Assembly: GCA_018971525.1 (NCBI GenBank)
Contig: JAGXAR010000007.1
Location: 27,768 to 91,767 of the forward strand
From: Nitrospirota bacterium
GTDB lineage: Bacteria; Nitrospirota; Nitrospiria; Nitrospirales; Nitrospiraceae
Direction of reading: 5' to 3'
Length of the DNA: 64,000 bases
In this document: positions 1 to 9,035 of the stretch, one piece after another
Layout of the letters: every line of letters begins with the position of its first letter
Position numbering within the stretch: position 1 is the stretch's first letter
The notes under the pieces: model-generated
What the model was told of the DNA's origin: nothing
The model's database searches: none
Seen by the model: the letters and a program-made list of their open reading frames with translations, nothing else
Translations under genes and position numbers: made by a program

Positions 1-440
1 GGGGTCAGATCCTGGAACGTTGGAACAAAAAGCGGAGCACCGGTCGCGAGCCATCCGGCAAAAATGAAATAGGCCAGAATGAAGTTAAACCCAGGCCCCG
101 CGGCGACGATCAGGACTTTGCCCCACAAGCCTTGGTGCGCAAACGATCGAGCACGATCCTCATGTGTGGTCGCCTCGGTCTCATCTTCACCGAACAGTTT
201 GACGTAGCCACCGAGCGGAATGGCCGAGAGGAGATATTCTGTTTCGCCCACTTGGCGGCCGAATAGCTTCGGTCCGAATCCAAGAGAAAACTTGAGGACC
301 TTGACGCCGACCCACCGAGCGGCCAAGAAATGCCCGAGTTCATGGAACGCGACTAACACGCCCAGAACGACCAGGAACCACCACGCCTTCTGCAATAACA
401 ACCAGACTGTATCGGGGGACCAGGTGAATGCCATGAACAC
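1..440 (-). CDS. rseP: RseP-type site-2 zinc metalloprotease, N-terminal part (cut by window edge)
   Basis: Membrane-embedded M50 protease that cleaves transmembrane substrates such as anti-sigma factors. Only the first ~146 residues lie in the window. The zinc motif HELGH is at residues 33-37 inside the first membrane segment, followed by the family's GFGPKLF and PLGGYVKLFGE stretches and a second hydrophobic segment with AAGPGFNF. A GTG at 440 sits 8 nt after AAGGAG, whereas the ATG at 434 is 14 nt away, so I prefer GTG; the ATG remains possible. It follows dxr by 23 nt on the same strand and probably belongs to the uppS-cdsA-dxr-rseP operon, a widespread order. The C-terminal PDZ and catalytic parts are outside the window. 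Confidence 0.93.
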   Translation of the reverse strand, partial: MFMAFTWSPDTVWLLLQKAWWFLVVLGVLVAFHELGHFLAARWVGVKVLKFSLGFGPKLFGRQVGETEYLLSAIPLGGYVKLFGEDETEATTHEDRARSFAHQGLWGKVLIVAAGPGFNFILAYFIFAGWLATGAPLFVPTFQDLT

Positions 441-463
441 GGTGTATGCTCCTTCGTGTAAAA

Positions 464-1624
464 CTAGCGTGCCAACGCCACAACCAACGATTCGGCTTTC
501 TCTCGGGCCCAGCTATCAGCCTCCAGCGCGTCTTCCAACGTCTCGACGTCTTTGGGGCTGTGGCCGTCCATCGTGCTGCGAATGATCTCCGCAATGTCGG
601 TGAACCGGATGCCCCCGTTCAAGAATGCCTCGACTGCGATTTCATTCGCTGCATTCATCGTGGCTGGCATCGTACCGCCGATCCGCAGGGATTCATAGCC
701 AAGACCCAAACATGGAAACCGCTCGTGATCCGGTTTGCAGAACGTCAACTTCGCGATCTCCGTCAGATCCAACGAAGGAAGCTCCAGCGGCAGGCGCCCT
801 GGATATCGCATGGCGTAGGAAATAGGTGTTCGCATATCCGGTAATCCCAACTGCGCGATCATTGAACGGTCTTGATATTCTACCAGAGAATGAATGATGC
901 TTTCCCGATGGATCATGACCTCGATCTGGGATTCCGGGATGTCAAAGAGCCACCGGGCTTCCACGACTTCGAGCCCTTTGTTCATGAGGGTGGCAGAATC
1001 AATCGTGATTTTGGCGCCCATCTTCCAATTGGGATGCTGGAGCGCCCGTTCGGGTGTGACGTCCTGCAGCTCCTCCTTCGTCAGGGTCCAGAGCGCTCCT
1101 CCTGACGCCGTTAAGATCAGGCGGCGGACATCCTCCTTGCGATGGCCTTCTAGCGACTGGAAGATCGCACTGTGTTCGCTGTCGACCGGGAAAATGCGGA
1201 CGCCATGTCGTCGCGCCTCGTCCTGCATCAATTTCCCCGCCATGACCATCGGTTCTTTATTGGCCAACGCGATTTGCTTTCCGCTTCGGATCGCCGCAAG
1301 GGTGGGCACAAGACCGGCTCCACCGACGATGGCGGAGATGACGAGTTCAGCTTCGGGTGCAGAGGCGACCTGAATCAAGCCCTCTTGCCCAGCCAAAATT
1401 TCGACAGGCAGTCCTGCACAGCGTTGCCGGAGCCTGGCGGCAGCGGAGGCATCCGATAGGGCCACGATGCGGGGCTTGAATCGGCGGATCTGCTCTTCGA
1501 GTTTTCCATCATTGCTCCCCGCGGTCAGCCCTGCCACACTGAACTCCCCGGGGAACCGGTCCACGATATCTAAGGTGCTGGTGCCGATCGACCCGGTCGA
1601 TCCGAGGATCACAATCGTTTTCAT
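464..1624 (-). CDS. dxr: 1-deoxy-D-xylulose 5-phosphate reductoisomerase
   Basis: Catalyses the NADPH-dependent conversion of DXP to 2-C-methyl-D-erythritol 4-phosphate, the committed step of the MEP isoprenoid pathway, in the cytoplasm. The 386-residue length is normal. The dinucleotide-binding motif GSTGSIGTSTLD is at residues 8-19, NKEP at 122-125, and the expected metal/substrate acids are D148 and E150 (in DSEHSA) and E219/E222 (in MNKGLEVVEA). It lies 10 nt after cdsA and just before rseP. Isoprenoid output here would feed UppS immediately upstream and the HpnD/HpnE route at 9-11 kb. Confidence 0.97.
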   Translation of the reverse strand: MKTIVILGSTGSIGTSTLDIVDRFPGEFSVAGLTAGSNDGKLEEQIRRFKPRIVALSDASAAARLRQRCAGLPVEILAGQEGLIQVASAPEAELVISAIVGGAGLVPTLAAIRSGKQIALANKEPMVMAGKLMQDEARRHGVRIFPVDSEHSAIFQSLEGHRKEDVRRLILTASGGALWTLTKEELQDVTPERALQHPNWKMGAKITIDSATLMNKGLEVVEARWLFDIPESQIEVMIHRESIIHSLVEYQDRSMIAQLGLPDMRTPISYAMRYPGRLPLELPSLDLTEIAKLTFCKPDHERFPCLGLGYESLRIGGTMPATMNAANEIAVEAFLNGGIRFTDIAEIIRSTMDGHSPKDVETLEDALEADSWAREKAESLVVALAR

Positions 1625-1634
1625 AGCTGCTCCC

Positions 1635-2534
1635 TCACTCGATGACTCGTAGCTGGCTCGCCATCGTTACATAGTAGTAGAAGGCAGGGGCGGTGAACAA
1701 GAGACTATCCAGACGGTCGAGCATGCCACCATGGCCTGGCAGTATCCCACCGGAGTCTTTAATGCCGACACTTCGTTTCATTGCCGATTCGGCCAGATCA
1801 CCCCAGAGACCTGTGATCGTCAGCAGGGTGGCCAAGATCAGACAGTCGAGACCGGACAGCTCCTGGAGAAACCACCAACGAACTGCGTACGCGGCGATTA
1901 TCGCACCAATCAAGCCACCCACAAAGCCTTCGACAGTTTTTTTGGGACTGATCGTGGGAGCCAATCGATGTCGTCCATACAATGTGCCGACATAGTAAGC
2001 GCCGGTATCGGACGCCCAGGTCACCAGCAGGAGAAAGAAGATCAGCCATTCACCCAGAGGGAGCAGCCTCGTCATCGAGAGCGGGCTAAGTGTGAGGCCC
2101 AGGTAGAGTACGCCGAACAATGTCATGGCTCCATCCCTCAGGCTCTCGTCGAGGGGAGCGCGACTGAAAAGGGGGACCGAAATAATGCCGACCAGGGTTG
2201 CGAGGAGGGTCGGAACGATGATGCCAGGCCGGTGTGTTCCGAGAATCAGGGCGGCGAATCCTGTCAGGCCGATCCCGATGAGCCAGGAGTGGCTGCGGTC
2301 GCTGAAACATAATCGGTAGAACTCGAAGAGGGCGAGCGCTCCGGCTAGCACTACGACCCCTGAAAATGCGAGGGGCGGAAGGTAGCGAATGACGGCGTAT
2401 AAGAGTGGAGCGAGGACCAGAACGGTATAGATCCGACGGGGGTCAAAACGGGATGCCGCCGCCGGCGCGGGTTCAGCCGGCTGTCGGCCGGCGGTCTTGT
2501 ATTCCTGCATCATGTGGAGGTTTACATCGACCAC
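1635..2534 (-). CDS. cdsA: Phosphatidate cytidylyltransferase (CDP-diacylglycerol synthase)
   Basis: Makes CDP-diacylglycerol from phosphatidate and CTP, the precursor of bacterial phospholipids. The protein is a multi-pass membrane protein: after a ~35-residue polar N-terminus there are about seven hydrophobic segments. The family signature is near the C-terminus, with GGMLDRLDSLLF and following aromatic residues. The annotated start overlaps the uppS stop by one base; an internal MMQEY start about 7 residues in is also possible. The order uppS-cdsA-dxr-rseP is conserved in many bacteria and supports the call. Confidence 0.95.
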   Translation of the reverse strand: MVDVNLHMMQEYKTAGRQPAEPAPAAASRFDPRRIYTVLVLAPLLYAVIRYLPPLAFSGVVVLAGALALFEFYRLCFSDRSHSWLIGIGLTGFAALILGTHRPGIIVPTLLATLVGIISVPLFSRAPLDESLRDGAMTLFGVLYLGLTLSPLSMTRLLPLGEWLIFFLLLVTWASDTGAYYVGTLYGRHRLAPTISPKKTVEGFVGGLIGAIIAAYAVRWWFLQELSGLDCLILATLLTITGLWGDLAESAMKRSVGIKDSGGILPGHGGMLDRLDSLLFTAPAFYYYVTMASQLRVIE

Positions 2535-3319
2535 TATGAAGAAATGGTGCTGAGAACGCGACCGAATCGCCGCTCACGTCGCTGGTATTCCAGCAAGGCC
2601 AGCAAGAGTTCACGGCGACGGAAGTCGGGCCACAGGGTCGGAGTGAAGTAGAGTTCGGTGTAGGCGAGCTGCCAGAGGAGAAAGTTACTGATTCGCGTTT
2701 CGCCGCTAGTGCGAATCAGCAGGTCTGGATCGGGAAGTTCATGGGTGTAGAGGTATTGCTGGATACGCGATTCATCCACATCAGCCGGTTGCAGCTTTCC
2801 GCCTTGTGCGTCATGAAGGAGTCCGCGCACCGCGTCCACGATCTCAGTGCGGCCGCCATAGCTGAGGGCGACCGTGAGATGCAGTCTGTCGAGATGGGCG
2901 GTTTCCTGTTCGGCGGCCCGGACCCATTGGAGGGCGGAGGCCGGGAGGGAGTCGAGCCGGCCGATCGTGCGAAACCGGACACCTTGCTCGATGAGTTTCG
3001 TCCGTTCCGTCGAAAGGTAGTATTCGAGCAAGCCCATGAGTGAGGAGATTTCCTGAGCAGGACGGTTCCAATTTTCCTGAGAAAACGCGTAAATTGTCAG
3101 GGCGTGGATGCCCAGTTCTAAGCACACCGTGATCATTTCCCGAACGGACTTGATCCCTTCCCGATGACCGGCAATACGAGGGAGGTTTCGCAGTTCTGCC
3201 CAGCGGCCGTTGCCATCCATGATGATGGCGATGTGCTTGGGTAAGAGGTCGGGTTCGAGTTTAGCGGCAAGCTCTTCGACGGATAGCTGGTCCACAGCCG
3301 ATGATTCTTTCGTGTCCAT
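2534..3319 (-). CDS. uppS: Undecaprenyl diphosphate synthase (cis-prenyltransferase)
   Basis: Condenses isopentenyl diphosphate onto farnesyl diphosphate to make the C55 carrier lipid for peptidoglycan and O-antigen synthesis. The 261 residues hold the hallmark MDGNGRWA motif (D35, G36, N37, R39), the substrate region GHREG, and the C-terminal RTSGETRISNFLLWQ block followed by AYTELYF, all diagnostic of the cis-prenyltransferase family. The ATG start follows a divergent gap before tldD, so the promoter for the uppS-cdsA-dxr-rseP block is probably between 3320 and 3528. Confidence 0.97.
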   Translation of the reverse strand: MDTKESSAVDQLSVEELAAKLEPDLLPKHIAIIMDGNGRWAELRNLPRIAGHREGIKSVREMITVCLELGIHALTIYAFSQENWNRPAQEISSLMGLLEYYLSTERTKLIEQGVRFRTIGRLDSLPASALQWVRAAEQETAHLDRLHLTVALSYGGRTEIVDAVRGLLHDAQGGKLQPADVDESRIQQYLYTHELPDPDLLIRTSGETRISNFLLWQLAYTELYFTPTLWPDFRRRELLLALLEYQRRERRFGRVLSTISS

Positions 3320-3528
3320 AAAAAGTGTTGTTGGTAATGATCCCTTCTCACGAGGATCGTGTGGTAGGCGAGCAAAGTCTACTGGTGAGGGGGAGGAAAG
3401 TCAAACGAATTTTCGTAAAAGTCCTGCAAAAGCGATGAGTTGGATGAACTCTCGTTGCGCCAGTAGAAATGAATCAGCTATACTTCCCTGTCCATCTGCA
3501 TGCCAACCGTCGTGAGGATTCGCAAACC

Positions 3529-4959
3529 ATGGGTGAACTTGTTCAGCTGACGTCCTTTGGTCTGACCGAAGGTGAGGTGCTCGGGGCGCTTGGGCGGGTA
3601 AAAGTTCGTGATGTCGACTATGCCGATCTCTACTTTGAGTCCTGTGTGTCCGAATCCGTCTCGATGGAGGAATCTCTCGTCAAGCGCGCGACGAAGAGCG
3701 TGTCGCAGGGCGTGGGGGTGCGAGCGACGGCGGGGGAAAAAACCGGCTTTGCCTATTCCGATGAGCTGACGAAGAAGGATCTTGAGCTAGCTGCCGATAC
3801 GGCCCGATACATTGCCAATTCGCCGAGCGGAACCCTCGCGGTTCCGGTGGCTGTCCGCCAACGCCCAACGCGAGACCTCTATCCGGTCGAACGAACACAG
3901 GTTGAAGTCGCTACAGCGGATCGAGTGTCCTTATTGAATGCGATCGATGCCGAGGCGCGTCGGTATGACCCGCGCATCAAGAATGTCATGGCCTCGTTTA
4001 ACACGGAATATAAGGTGGTGGTGGTCGCCACCTCGGACGGCACCCTGATCGGGGATGTGCAGCCGCTTTCGAGGCTGCAAGTCACCTGTATCGCCGAAGA
4101 GAACGGCCAACGCCAAGCTGGCTCGTTCGGAGGGGGTGGCCGTGTCGGGTTTGAGTTTTATCACGAGGGTGACCGGTATCTGCGCTATGCACGTGAAGCG
4201 GCACGTGAAGCGATTCTCAATCTGTCTGCCGTCGAAGCGCCAGCCGGTGTGATGCCGGTCGTGCTGGGCGGAGGCTGGCCTGGGATTTTGTTGCACGAAG
4301 CCATTGGCCATGGCCTGGAAGCGGACTTCAATCGGAAGAAAACTTCAGCATTTTCTCACCTCCTCGGCAAACGGGTGGCCTCCGACGTCTGTACGATTGT
4401 GGATGATGGAACGTTGCCGGGCCGGCGGGGCTCGCTCAACATGGATGATGAAGGGACTCCGACTGGTCGGACGGTGCTCATCGAGCGCGGGATTCTACGC
4501 GGCTACATCACCGATAAATTAAATGCGCGACTGATGGGCATTCCCGTGACCGGCAACGGGCGGCGAGAAAGTTACCAAAGTGTGGTGCTGCCGCGAATGA
4601 CGAATACGTTTATGTTGGCAGGGACATCGGACCCTGAGGAGATCATCCGCTCGGTCGATCGCGGACTGTATGCCGTGTCGTTCGGTGGCGGGCAGGTGGA
4701 TATCACCAACGGTAAATTCGTGTTCTCCGCCAGCGAAGCCTACTTGATCGAGGGTGGAAAGGTGACGAGGCCGGTCAAGGGCGCGACCTTGATCGGCAGC
4801 GGTCCAGAGATCCTCACGAAAGTCTCGATGGTCGGGCACGACCTCAAGCTCGACGAGGGCATTGGTACCTGCGGCAAAGAAGGGCAGTCCGTTCCAGTGG
4901 GCGTCGGCTTGCCGACCATTCGAATCGATGAAATCACCGTGGGCGGGACACAGCGATGA
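3529..4959 (+). CDS. tldD: TldD metalloprotease (TldD/TldE complex subunit)
   Basis: Catalytic zinc subunit of the TldD/TldE protease, which cleaves unfolded peptides and modified peptide precursors in other bacteria. From the ATG at 3529 it has 476 residues, near the E. coli length (481); the frame is open to an ATG at 3469 but that lacks a ribosome-binding site. The zinc motif HEAIGH lies at residues 256-261, followed by GLEADFNRK, and the protein ends with the conserved glycine-rich beta region. It overlaps tldE by 4 nt (ATGA), so the partners are translationally coupled. No peptide-antibiotic precursor gene is evident nearby. Confidence 0.95.
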   Translation: MGELVQLTSFGLTEGEVLGALGRVKVRDVDYADLYFESCVSESVSMEESLVKRATKSVSQGVGVRATAGEKTGFAYSDELTKKDLELAADTARYIANSPSGTLAVPVAVRQRPTRDLYPVERTQVEVATADRVSLLNAIDAEARRYDPRIKNVMASFNTEYKVVVVATSDGTLIGDVQPLSRLQVTCIAEENGQRQAGSFGGGGRVGFEFYHEGDRYLRYAREAAREAILNLSAVEAPAGVMPVVLGGGWPGILLHEAIGHGLEADFNRKKTSAFSHLLGKRVASDVCTIVDDGTLPGRRGSLNMDDEGTPTGRTVLIERGILRGYITDKLNARLMGIPVTGNGRRESYQSVVLPRMTNTFMLAGTSDPEEIIRSVDRGLYAVSFGGGQVDITNGKFVFSASEAYLIEGGKVTRPVKGATLIGSGPEILTKVSMVGHDLKLDEGIGTCGKEGQSVPVGVGLPTIRIDEITVGGTQR

Positions 4960-6323
4960 ATCAGCAGATACAACACTATGATGGGTACAGCCAACTCGCC
5001 ATGGACCTCTTGGCCAAGGCGAAGCGCAACGGGGCGACGGAGGCGGACATTATTATCGCCGACGGCGAAACATTTTCGGTGCAAGTCCGGCTGGGTGCCG
5101 TCGACCGTCTCACCAAAGCGCGGGAAAAGCATCTCGGCTTGCGCGTATTTGTCGGGAAACGCTCTGCCAGCACCTCCACCTCGGATTTCTCAGCGGACTC
5201 CTTGAATCAACTCGTCGCCGAGACCTGTACCTTGGCGAAGGCCGTCGTGGAAGATCAGGTGTCCGGCTTGCCGGCGGCGGATCAGATGGCGGGAGAGAGG
5301 CCGGATTTGGATCTCTACGATCCCACCAGACTTAATACGGAGCAGCAGATTGAATTGGCCAAACGGGTAGAGGCTGCCGCCATGTCTATGGACGAGCGCG
5401 TGACGAATTCTGAAGGGGGTGACTTCGACTCCTCCTCGGGGCGCGTTGTGCTGGGCAACAGCCACGGATTCCTGGGGGAGTACCAGAGTTCCAGTTTCTC
5501 AATGTCGGTGTCCCCCGTCGCCACTGATCCGGAGACCGGGACCATGCAGCGCGATTCCTGGTACGCCGTGCAACGGAAATTCTCCAAGCTGGATTCTCCG
5601 GAGGCTGTGGGACTGGAGGCGGCGCGGCGAACGGTCCGAAAGCTTGGGGCGAGGAAAGTGGCAACTCAACGAGTTCCAGTCGTCTTCGATTCCGAAACGG
5701 CTGGAAGTCTTATGGGGAATCTCTGCAGCGCGGTGTCGGGCTACTCACTCTATAAGGGGGCTTCGTTCCTGGCGAGCCAATTGGGCAAACCGCTGGCCCC
5801 GGAGTATGTGACAGTCTATGACGATGGACGAGTGGTCGGAGGGTTGGGCTCTCGACCGTTCGATGGTGAAGGTCTGCCGACCAGGAAGACGACGGTGGTG
5901 GAACGAGGGGTGTTGAAGAGCTATCTGCTCGACACCTATTCCGGGAGGAAGCTTGGGTTGGCGTCGACCGGCAACGCTTCGCGCAGCGTCGGTGAAAATC
6001 CGTCGGTCGGTCCCACGAATTTCTATCTTGCGCCCGGGACGAAGACGGCGGAAGACATGATCAAGACCGTGAAGCAGGGTCTGTATGTCACGGACCTCAT
6101 AGGCTTCGGGATCAACATGGTAACCGGTGATTACTCACGGGGAGCTGCCGGGTTTTGGATCGAAGGGGGCGAGTTGGCTTACCCCGTGGAAGAGATCACG
6201 ATTGCGGGCAATCTGAAAGACATGTTTGCGGGAATCGAGATGATCGGCAGTGACCTCGTGTTCCGTGGGCGCATTGCCAGTCCAACCGTGAAGATTGCAG
6301 AGATGATGGTGGCCGGGAACTAG
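4956..6323 (+). CDS. tldE: TldE/PmbA, partner subunit of the TldD protease
   Basis: A 455-residue member of the PmbA/TldD family. Unlike TldD it lacks the HExxxH zinc motif, as expected for TldE, which completes the active site in the heterodimer. Family landmarks visible are the N-terminal ADIIIADGETFSVQVR strand, the central STSDFS region and the C-terminal GIEMIGSDLVFRGRIASPTV. The start codon overlaps the tldD stop, and the pair is followed by a 99-nt gap before the next plus-strand gene. Confidence 0.94.
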   Translation: MNQQIQHYDGYSQLAMDLLAKAKRNGATEADIIIADGETFSVQVRLGAVDRLTKAREKHLGLRVFVGKRSASTSTSDFSADSLNQLVAETCTLAKAVVEDQVSGLPAADQMAGERPDLDLYDPTRLNTEQQIELAKRVEAAAMSMDERVTNSEGGDFDSSSGRVVLGNSHGFLGEYQSSSFSMSVSPVATDPETGTMQRDSWYAVQRKFSKLDSPEAVGLEAARRTVRKLGARKVATQRVPVVFDSETAGSLMGNLCSAVSGYSLYKGASFLASQLGKPLAPEYVTVYDDGRVVGGLGSRPFDGEGLPTRKTTVVERGVLKSYLLDTYSGRKLGLASTGNASRSVGENPSVGPTNFYLAPGTKTAEDMIKTVKQGLYVTDLIGFGINMVTGDYSRGAAGFWIEGGELAYPVEEITIAGNLKDMFAGIEMIGSDLVFRGRIASPTVKIAEMMVAGN

Positions 6324-6422
6324 GAGCGAATGGTATATAGCGTATAGCTGATGGCTCGGATGCAGAGAGCGATACTTCTGCCATATGCCATTAGATATAC
6401 GGTCTTATCAGTGAGGTGACGC

Positions 6423-7130
6423 ATGGCTGAGTCAATCAGAGAAACGCTGGTCCAGTATCCCAGCGACAAGGTGACAATGCGGGCCTATGTGGCTGCCCCG
6501 CAGACCAAGCAGCGGCGCCCCGCGATTATCGTGATTCAGGAATGGTGGGGACTGACCGAGCACATCAAGGACGTAGCTCGTCGCTATGCCAGTGAGGGCT
6601 ATGTGGCGATCGCCCCGGATCTGTACTCCCGGTTGGGATATGCCCTCACGAACGACTCCGGCGAGGCGGGCAAGCTCATGAATAGTTTGCAGCAGGAGGA
6701 TGGACTCAAGGATCTTAACGCCACAGTTGCCTATCTCAAGTCCGTTCCTGAAGTCGATGCTGCTAGAATCGGGGTGACTGGGTTCTGCATGGGTGGGTCC
6801 TATGCGCTCATGCTGCCTTGCGTGAACAAAGACATCAAAGCTTCCGTGCCTTTCTATGGTCAGGTGCCGAATCCTGATGCGCCGCTGCAACAGCTGTCGG
6901 CTCCTGTGCTGTACCTCTATGGGGAGGATGACGGTTGGATTACCAAGGCGGATGTCCAGCGGCTTGCGGCAGGCTTCAAGAAATATAATAAGTCCGGCGA
7001 GATCAAAACCTATCCCGGTGCGCCTCATGCTTTTTTCCGGGATACGGATAAGACTGTGTATCGGCCGGAGGCGGCCAAAGACGCCTGGGCGCGTGCCACA
7101 GCATTTTTCAAACAGCACCTTAGATCGTAA
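6423..7130 (+). CDS. Dienelactone hydrolase family protein
   Basis: A 235-residue alpha/beta hydrolase of the carboxymethylenebutenolidase type. The nucleophile is C122 in GFCMGGSY, the acid is one of D169/D170 in GEDDGW, and the histidine is H202 in GAPHAFF; E40 in QEWWG is the residue that tunes the cysteine in characterised enzymes. No chlorocatechol-pathway genes are nearby, so the physiological ester or lactone substrate is unknown. No signal peptide, hence cytoplasmic. Only 17 nt separate it from the next gene, so they are probably co-transcribed. Confidence 0.9.
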   Translation: MAESIRETLVQYPSDKVTMRAYVAAPQTKQRRPAIIVIQEWWGLTEHIKDVARRYASEGYVAIAPDLYSRLGYALTNDSGEAGKLMNSLQQEDGLKDLNATVAYLKSVPEVDAARIGVTGFCMGGSYALMLPCVNKDIKASVPFYGQVPNPDAPLQQLSAPVLYLYGEDDGWITKADVQRLAAGFKKYNKSGEIKTYPGAPHAFFRDTDKTVYRPEAAKDAWARATAFFKQHLRS

Positions 7131-7147
7131 GAGGAGTCACGCCTACC

Positions 7148-7603
7148 ATGCCGCTTGATGCCGAACTTGGAAAGACCATGCTCCAGTTGATTACCTCGCG
7201 ATATGACGACCGGCATTGGCGCAAGAAGATTGAAAAGACCTTGGGTCTGCCGCAATCCGGTGTCGGGGATCCTGCGCAACAGCAGATCTTCATGTATCTC
7301 AAGATCGGGCTCAAGGCCTACAAGTCGCGTCGCGCCGATCCGGATTCCTGGGTCATCGGAGGGTATGCGACGAAAGAAATCATCGAACGAGCCAAGTTTC
7401 AGCCTCAGCTGGTCGGTCCGGACATCACGAAAGACGAGGTCGCGTTTCTCGGCCTCGATCCCGGGAAAGAGATCGATGAAGCCTGGTGGGACGAGATGCT
7501 GGTGTCCTGGTTCGATGTCCCGGAGGAAGAGACGCCCGTTGAGGCTGAGTCAACCGGGTTGAATCAGGAGAGCCTCGAAGACGCGAAGCGGTCGTTGAAA
7601 TAG
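7148..7603 (+). CDS. Conserved hypothetical protein, 151 aa
   Basis: I do not recognise a family. The protein is soluble and acidic with many aromatic residues: an N-terminal helical part, a central part with RADPDSWVIGGYATKE and a C-terminal acidic tail rich in Glu. A recognisable GGAG ribosome-binding site precedes the ATG by 10-14 nt, and codon use matches the neighbours. Its position 17 nt after the hydrolase gene suggests one transcript, ending in the short convergent gap before the uracil-DNA glycosylase gene. Confidence 0.75.
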   Translation: MPLDAELGKTMLQLITSRYDDRHWRKKIEKTLGLPQSGVGDPAQQQIFMYLKIGLKAYKSRRADPDSWVIGGYATKEIIERAKFQPQLVGPDITKDEVAFLGLDPGKEIDEAWWDEMLVSWFDVPEEETPVEAESTGLNQESLEDAKRSLK

Positions 7604-7652
7604 CCAAAGCGCTTGGGCTTAGGCTAAATGGACAATAGCCGGAGGGTGGCAG

Positions 7653-8312
7653 CTAAGTCCCGAAGAGATCCAGCTGCGCTGGTTGAGGCAGGTCGATATG
7701 CAGCGTGGGAGCTGCTGGTGTGGCTATGGCTTCCGTGGGTTCGACCGGTTTCACCTGGCGGTCGAGAAATTCTCTCAGTTTTTTAAAGTCCTCACGAAGC
7801 GGTTCGAGCATGCTGCCCTGGTGCAGGGCTGCGGCCGGATGCAGTAAAGGAAAGAGGACGAAGTCTTTCAAGTAAAACGCCTGGCCGCGAACCTTTGTAA
7901 TCCCTACCTTCCGTTCCAGCAATGTTTGCGTCGCCCAATTCCCTAACGTGCAGACGAGTTTCGGGCGGATCATGGCGATCTGCTGCATCAGAAACGGCTT
8001 GCACGTATCGACTTCATCCGGTTCCGGGTCGCGGTTGTTCGGGGGCCGACACTTGATCACGTTTGCGATGTAAATGTCGCTGCGTGACAATCCCGCCGAT
8101 TGCAGGAGGTCGTTCAGGAGTTTTCCCGCAGCCCCGACGAACGGTTCCCCCTGCTGATCTTCGTTGTAACCAGGCGCTTCCCCCACGAACATGACACTTG
8201 CGTGCGCATTGCCCACACCAAACACGACCTGGGTCCGGCCGAGCTTGGCGAGCTTGCAACGTTGGCAGTTATGCAGCGATTTCGCAAGCTCGTGGAGGGG
8301 CGTCGTGGTCAT
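7653..8312 (-). CDS. Type 4 (family 4) uracil-DNA glycosylase, Fe-S enzyme
   Basis: Removes uracil from DNA to start base-excision repair. The 219 residues contain the four iron-sulfur cysteines of family 4 (C16, C19, C88, C104), the active-site motif GEAPGYNEDQQGEPFVGAAG at residues 44-63 and the second motif LLHPAAALH at 156-164 (H158). The stretch VIKCRPPNNRDP is also typical. The C-terminal 25 residues are a Pro/Ala-rich extension with no known role. No obvious operon partner: it is convergent with the upstream hypothetical and faces a 164-nt gap. Confidence 0.95.
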   Translation of the reverse strand: MTTTPLHELAKSLHNCQRCKLAKLGRTQVVFGVGNAHASVMFVGEAPGYNEDQQGEPFVGAAGKLLNDLLQSAGLSRSDIYIANVIKCRPPNNRDPEPDEVDTCKPFLMQQIAMIRPKLVCTLGNWATQTLLERKVGITKVRGQAFYLKDFVLFPLLHPAAALHQGSMLEPLREDFKKLREFLDRQVKPVEPTEAIATPAAPTLHIDLPQPAQLDLFGT

Positions 8313-8470
8313 GATTGAATAGAACGATGAAGAATGTACCCGACATCTTAGGAAGATGAGCTAAAGTTGTCAACGTAAGCCAGAAGCAAAAACGCAGCAT
8401 GAATGGTGTCCGGCTTAATCTGATCAGTGTGGGCGCAATGTAAAAAAAGATGAAGGGGAACGCTTCGTGA

Positions 8471-8676
8471 GGATGGTCAAACAGTCCTCCGGCAAGGCCG
8501 CAGCGAGTGAAGAGCTGAGGATGTACAGACCGCACTTCGTGTGGGCCGTTCGCCCCTAGAATGGATCTTGGCGAACGGAAAAGCTCCTACAGCGATTCCG
8601 TTCCCCGAGGAGCTTCTGTAGTACGTTGAGCTTCTGAACGATGCGAGAACGAAGCAGGAGGCCTTTTTCACCATCC
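8471..8676. repeat. MITE-like repeat, family A copy 1 (~206 bp)
   Basis: Bounded by imperfect terminal inverted repeats: left GGATGGTCAAACAGTCCTCC, right (reverse complement) GGATGGTGAAAAAGGCCTCC. Internal sequence, including GGCAAGGCCGCAGCGAG, CACTTCGTGTGGGCCGTT and CTTGGCGAACGGAAAAGC, matches the copy at 29942-30153 closely, and the left part matches 59192-59335. It does not encode a protein of its own. It lies over the 3' end of the hypothetical gene on the minus strand and changes that reading frame's C-terminus. Confidence 0.8.
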
Positions 8677-9010
8677 GTCTATTCGACGGGTAGCCTATGG
8701 TTGCGAGACAGGTATCCCTCATCGCGTTGATGCTCGATATTCCATGCAGTGCCCGAGCGTGGTCGTTCGGGCTTAGGGGGCCTGGGCCGAACGGAAAGGG
8801 CGTGCGCTGGTCGTAGAACTGGTTTTCGTTTGCCAGTCTCGCCCTGTACTCACACTTCATATAGTCCTGCTCCACATCTCGTTGACTGAGTCCTTGCTGA
8901 TTGCCTCCACGGTCATAGGGACCTGGCCCGTATCCGGCGAGTGCAAGCGGATGTGCTTCCAAAATAACTTTTCGCACTGACGGCTTTCTCATAGAGATAT
9001 CGCCTGCCAT
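8477..9010 (-). CDS. Hypothetical protein, C-terminus formed by repeat DNA
   Basis: The frame is 177 codons. Only the first ~110 look like a real protein: EQDYMKCEYRARL followed ~45 residues later by MRDTCLATIGY resembles the small Cys-containing secreted or lipoproteins ending in C...xxKGY-like motifs common in environmental Gram-negatives. There is no signal peptide or lipobox at the N-terminus, so the 5' end may be lost. From about residue 113 (MVKKASCF) the frame runs into repeat A copy 1, so the last ~65 residues are repeat-encoded. Probably a decaying gene; function unknown. Confidence 0.4.
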   Translation of the reverse strand: MAGDISMRKPSVRKVILEAHPLALAGYGPGPYDRGGNQQGLSQRDVEQDYMKCEYRARLANENQFYDQRTPFPFGPGPLSPNDHARALHGISSINAMRDTCLATIGYPSNRRMVKKASCFVLASFRSSTYYRSSSGNGIAVGAFPFAKIHSRGERPTRSAVCTSSALHSLRPCRRTV

Positions 9011-9035
9011 CGGATCAGTTCATCGCCAAGCTGAC

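Noticed and set aside
3469..3528. Earlier TldD start at 3469
   Set aside because: No ribosome-binding site and it lengthens the protein beyond the family; 3529 fits better.
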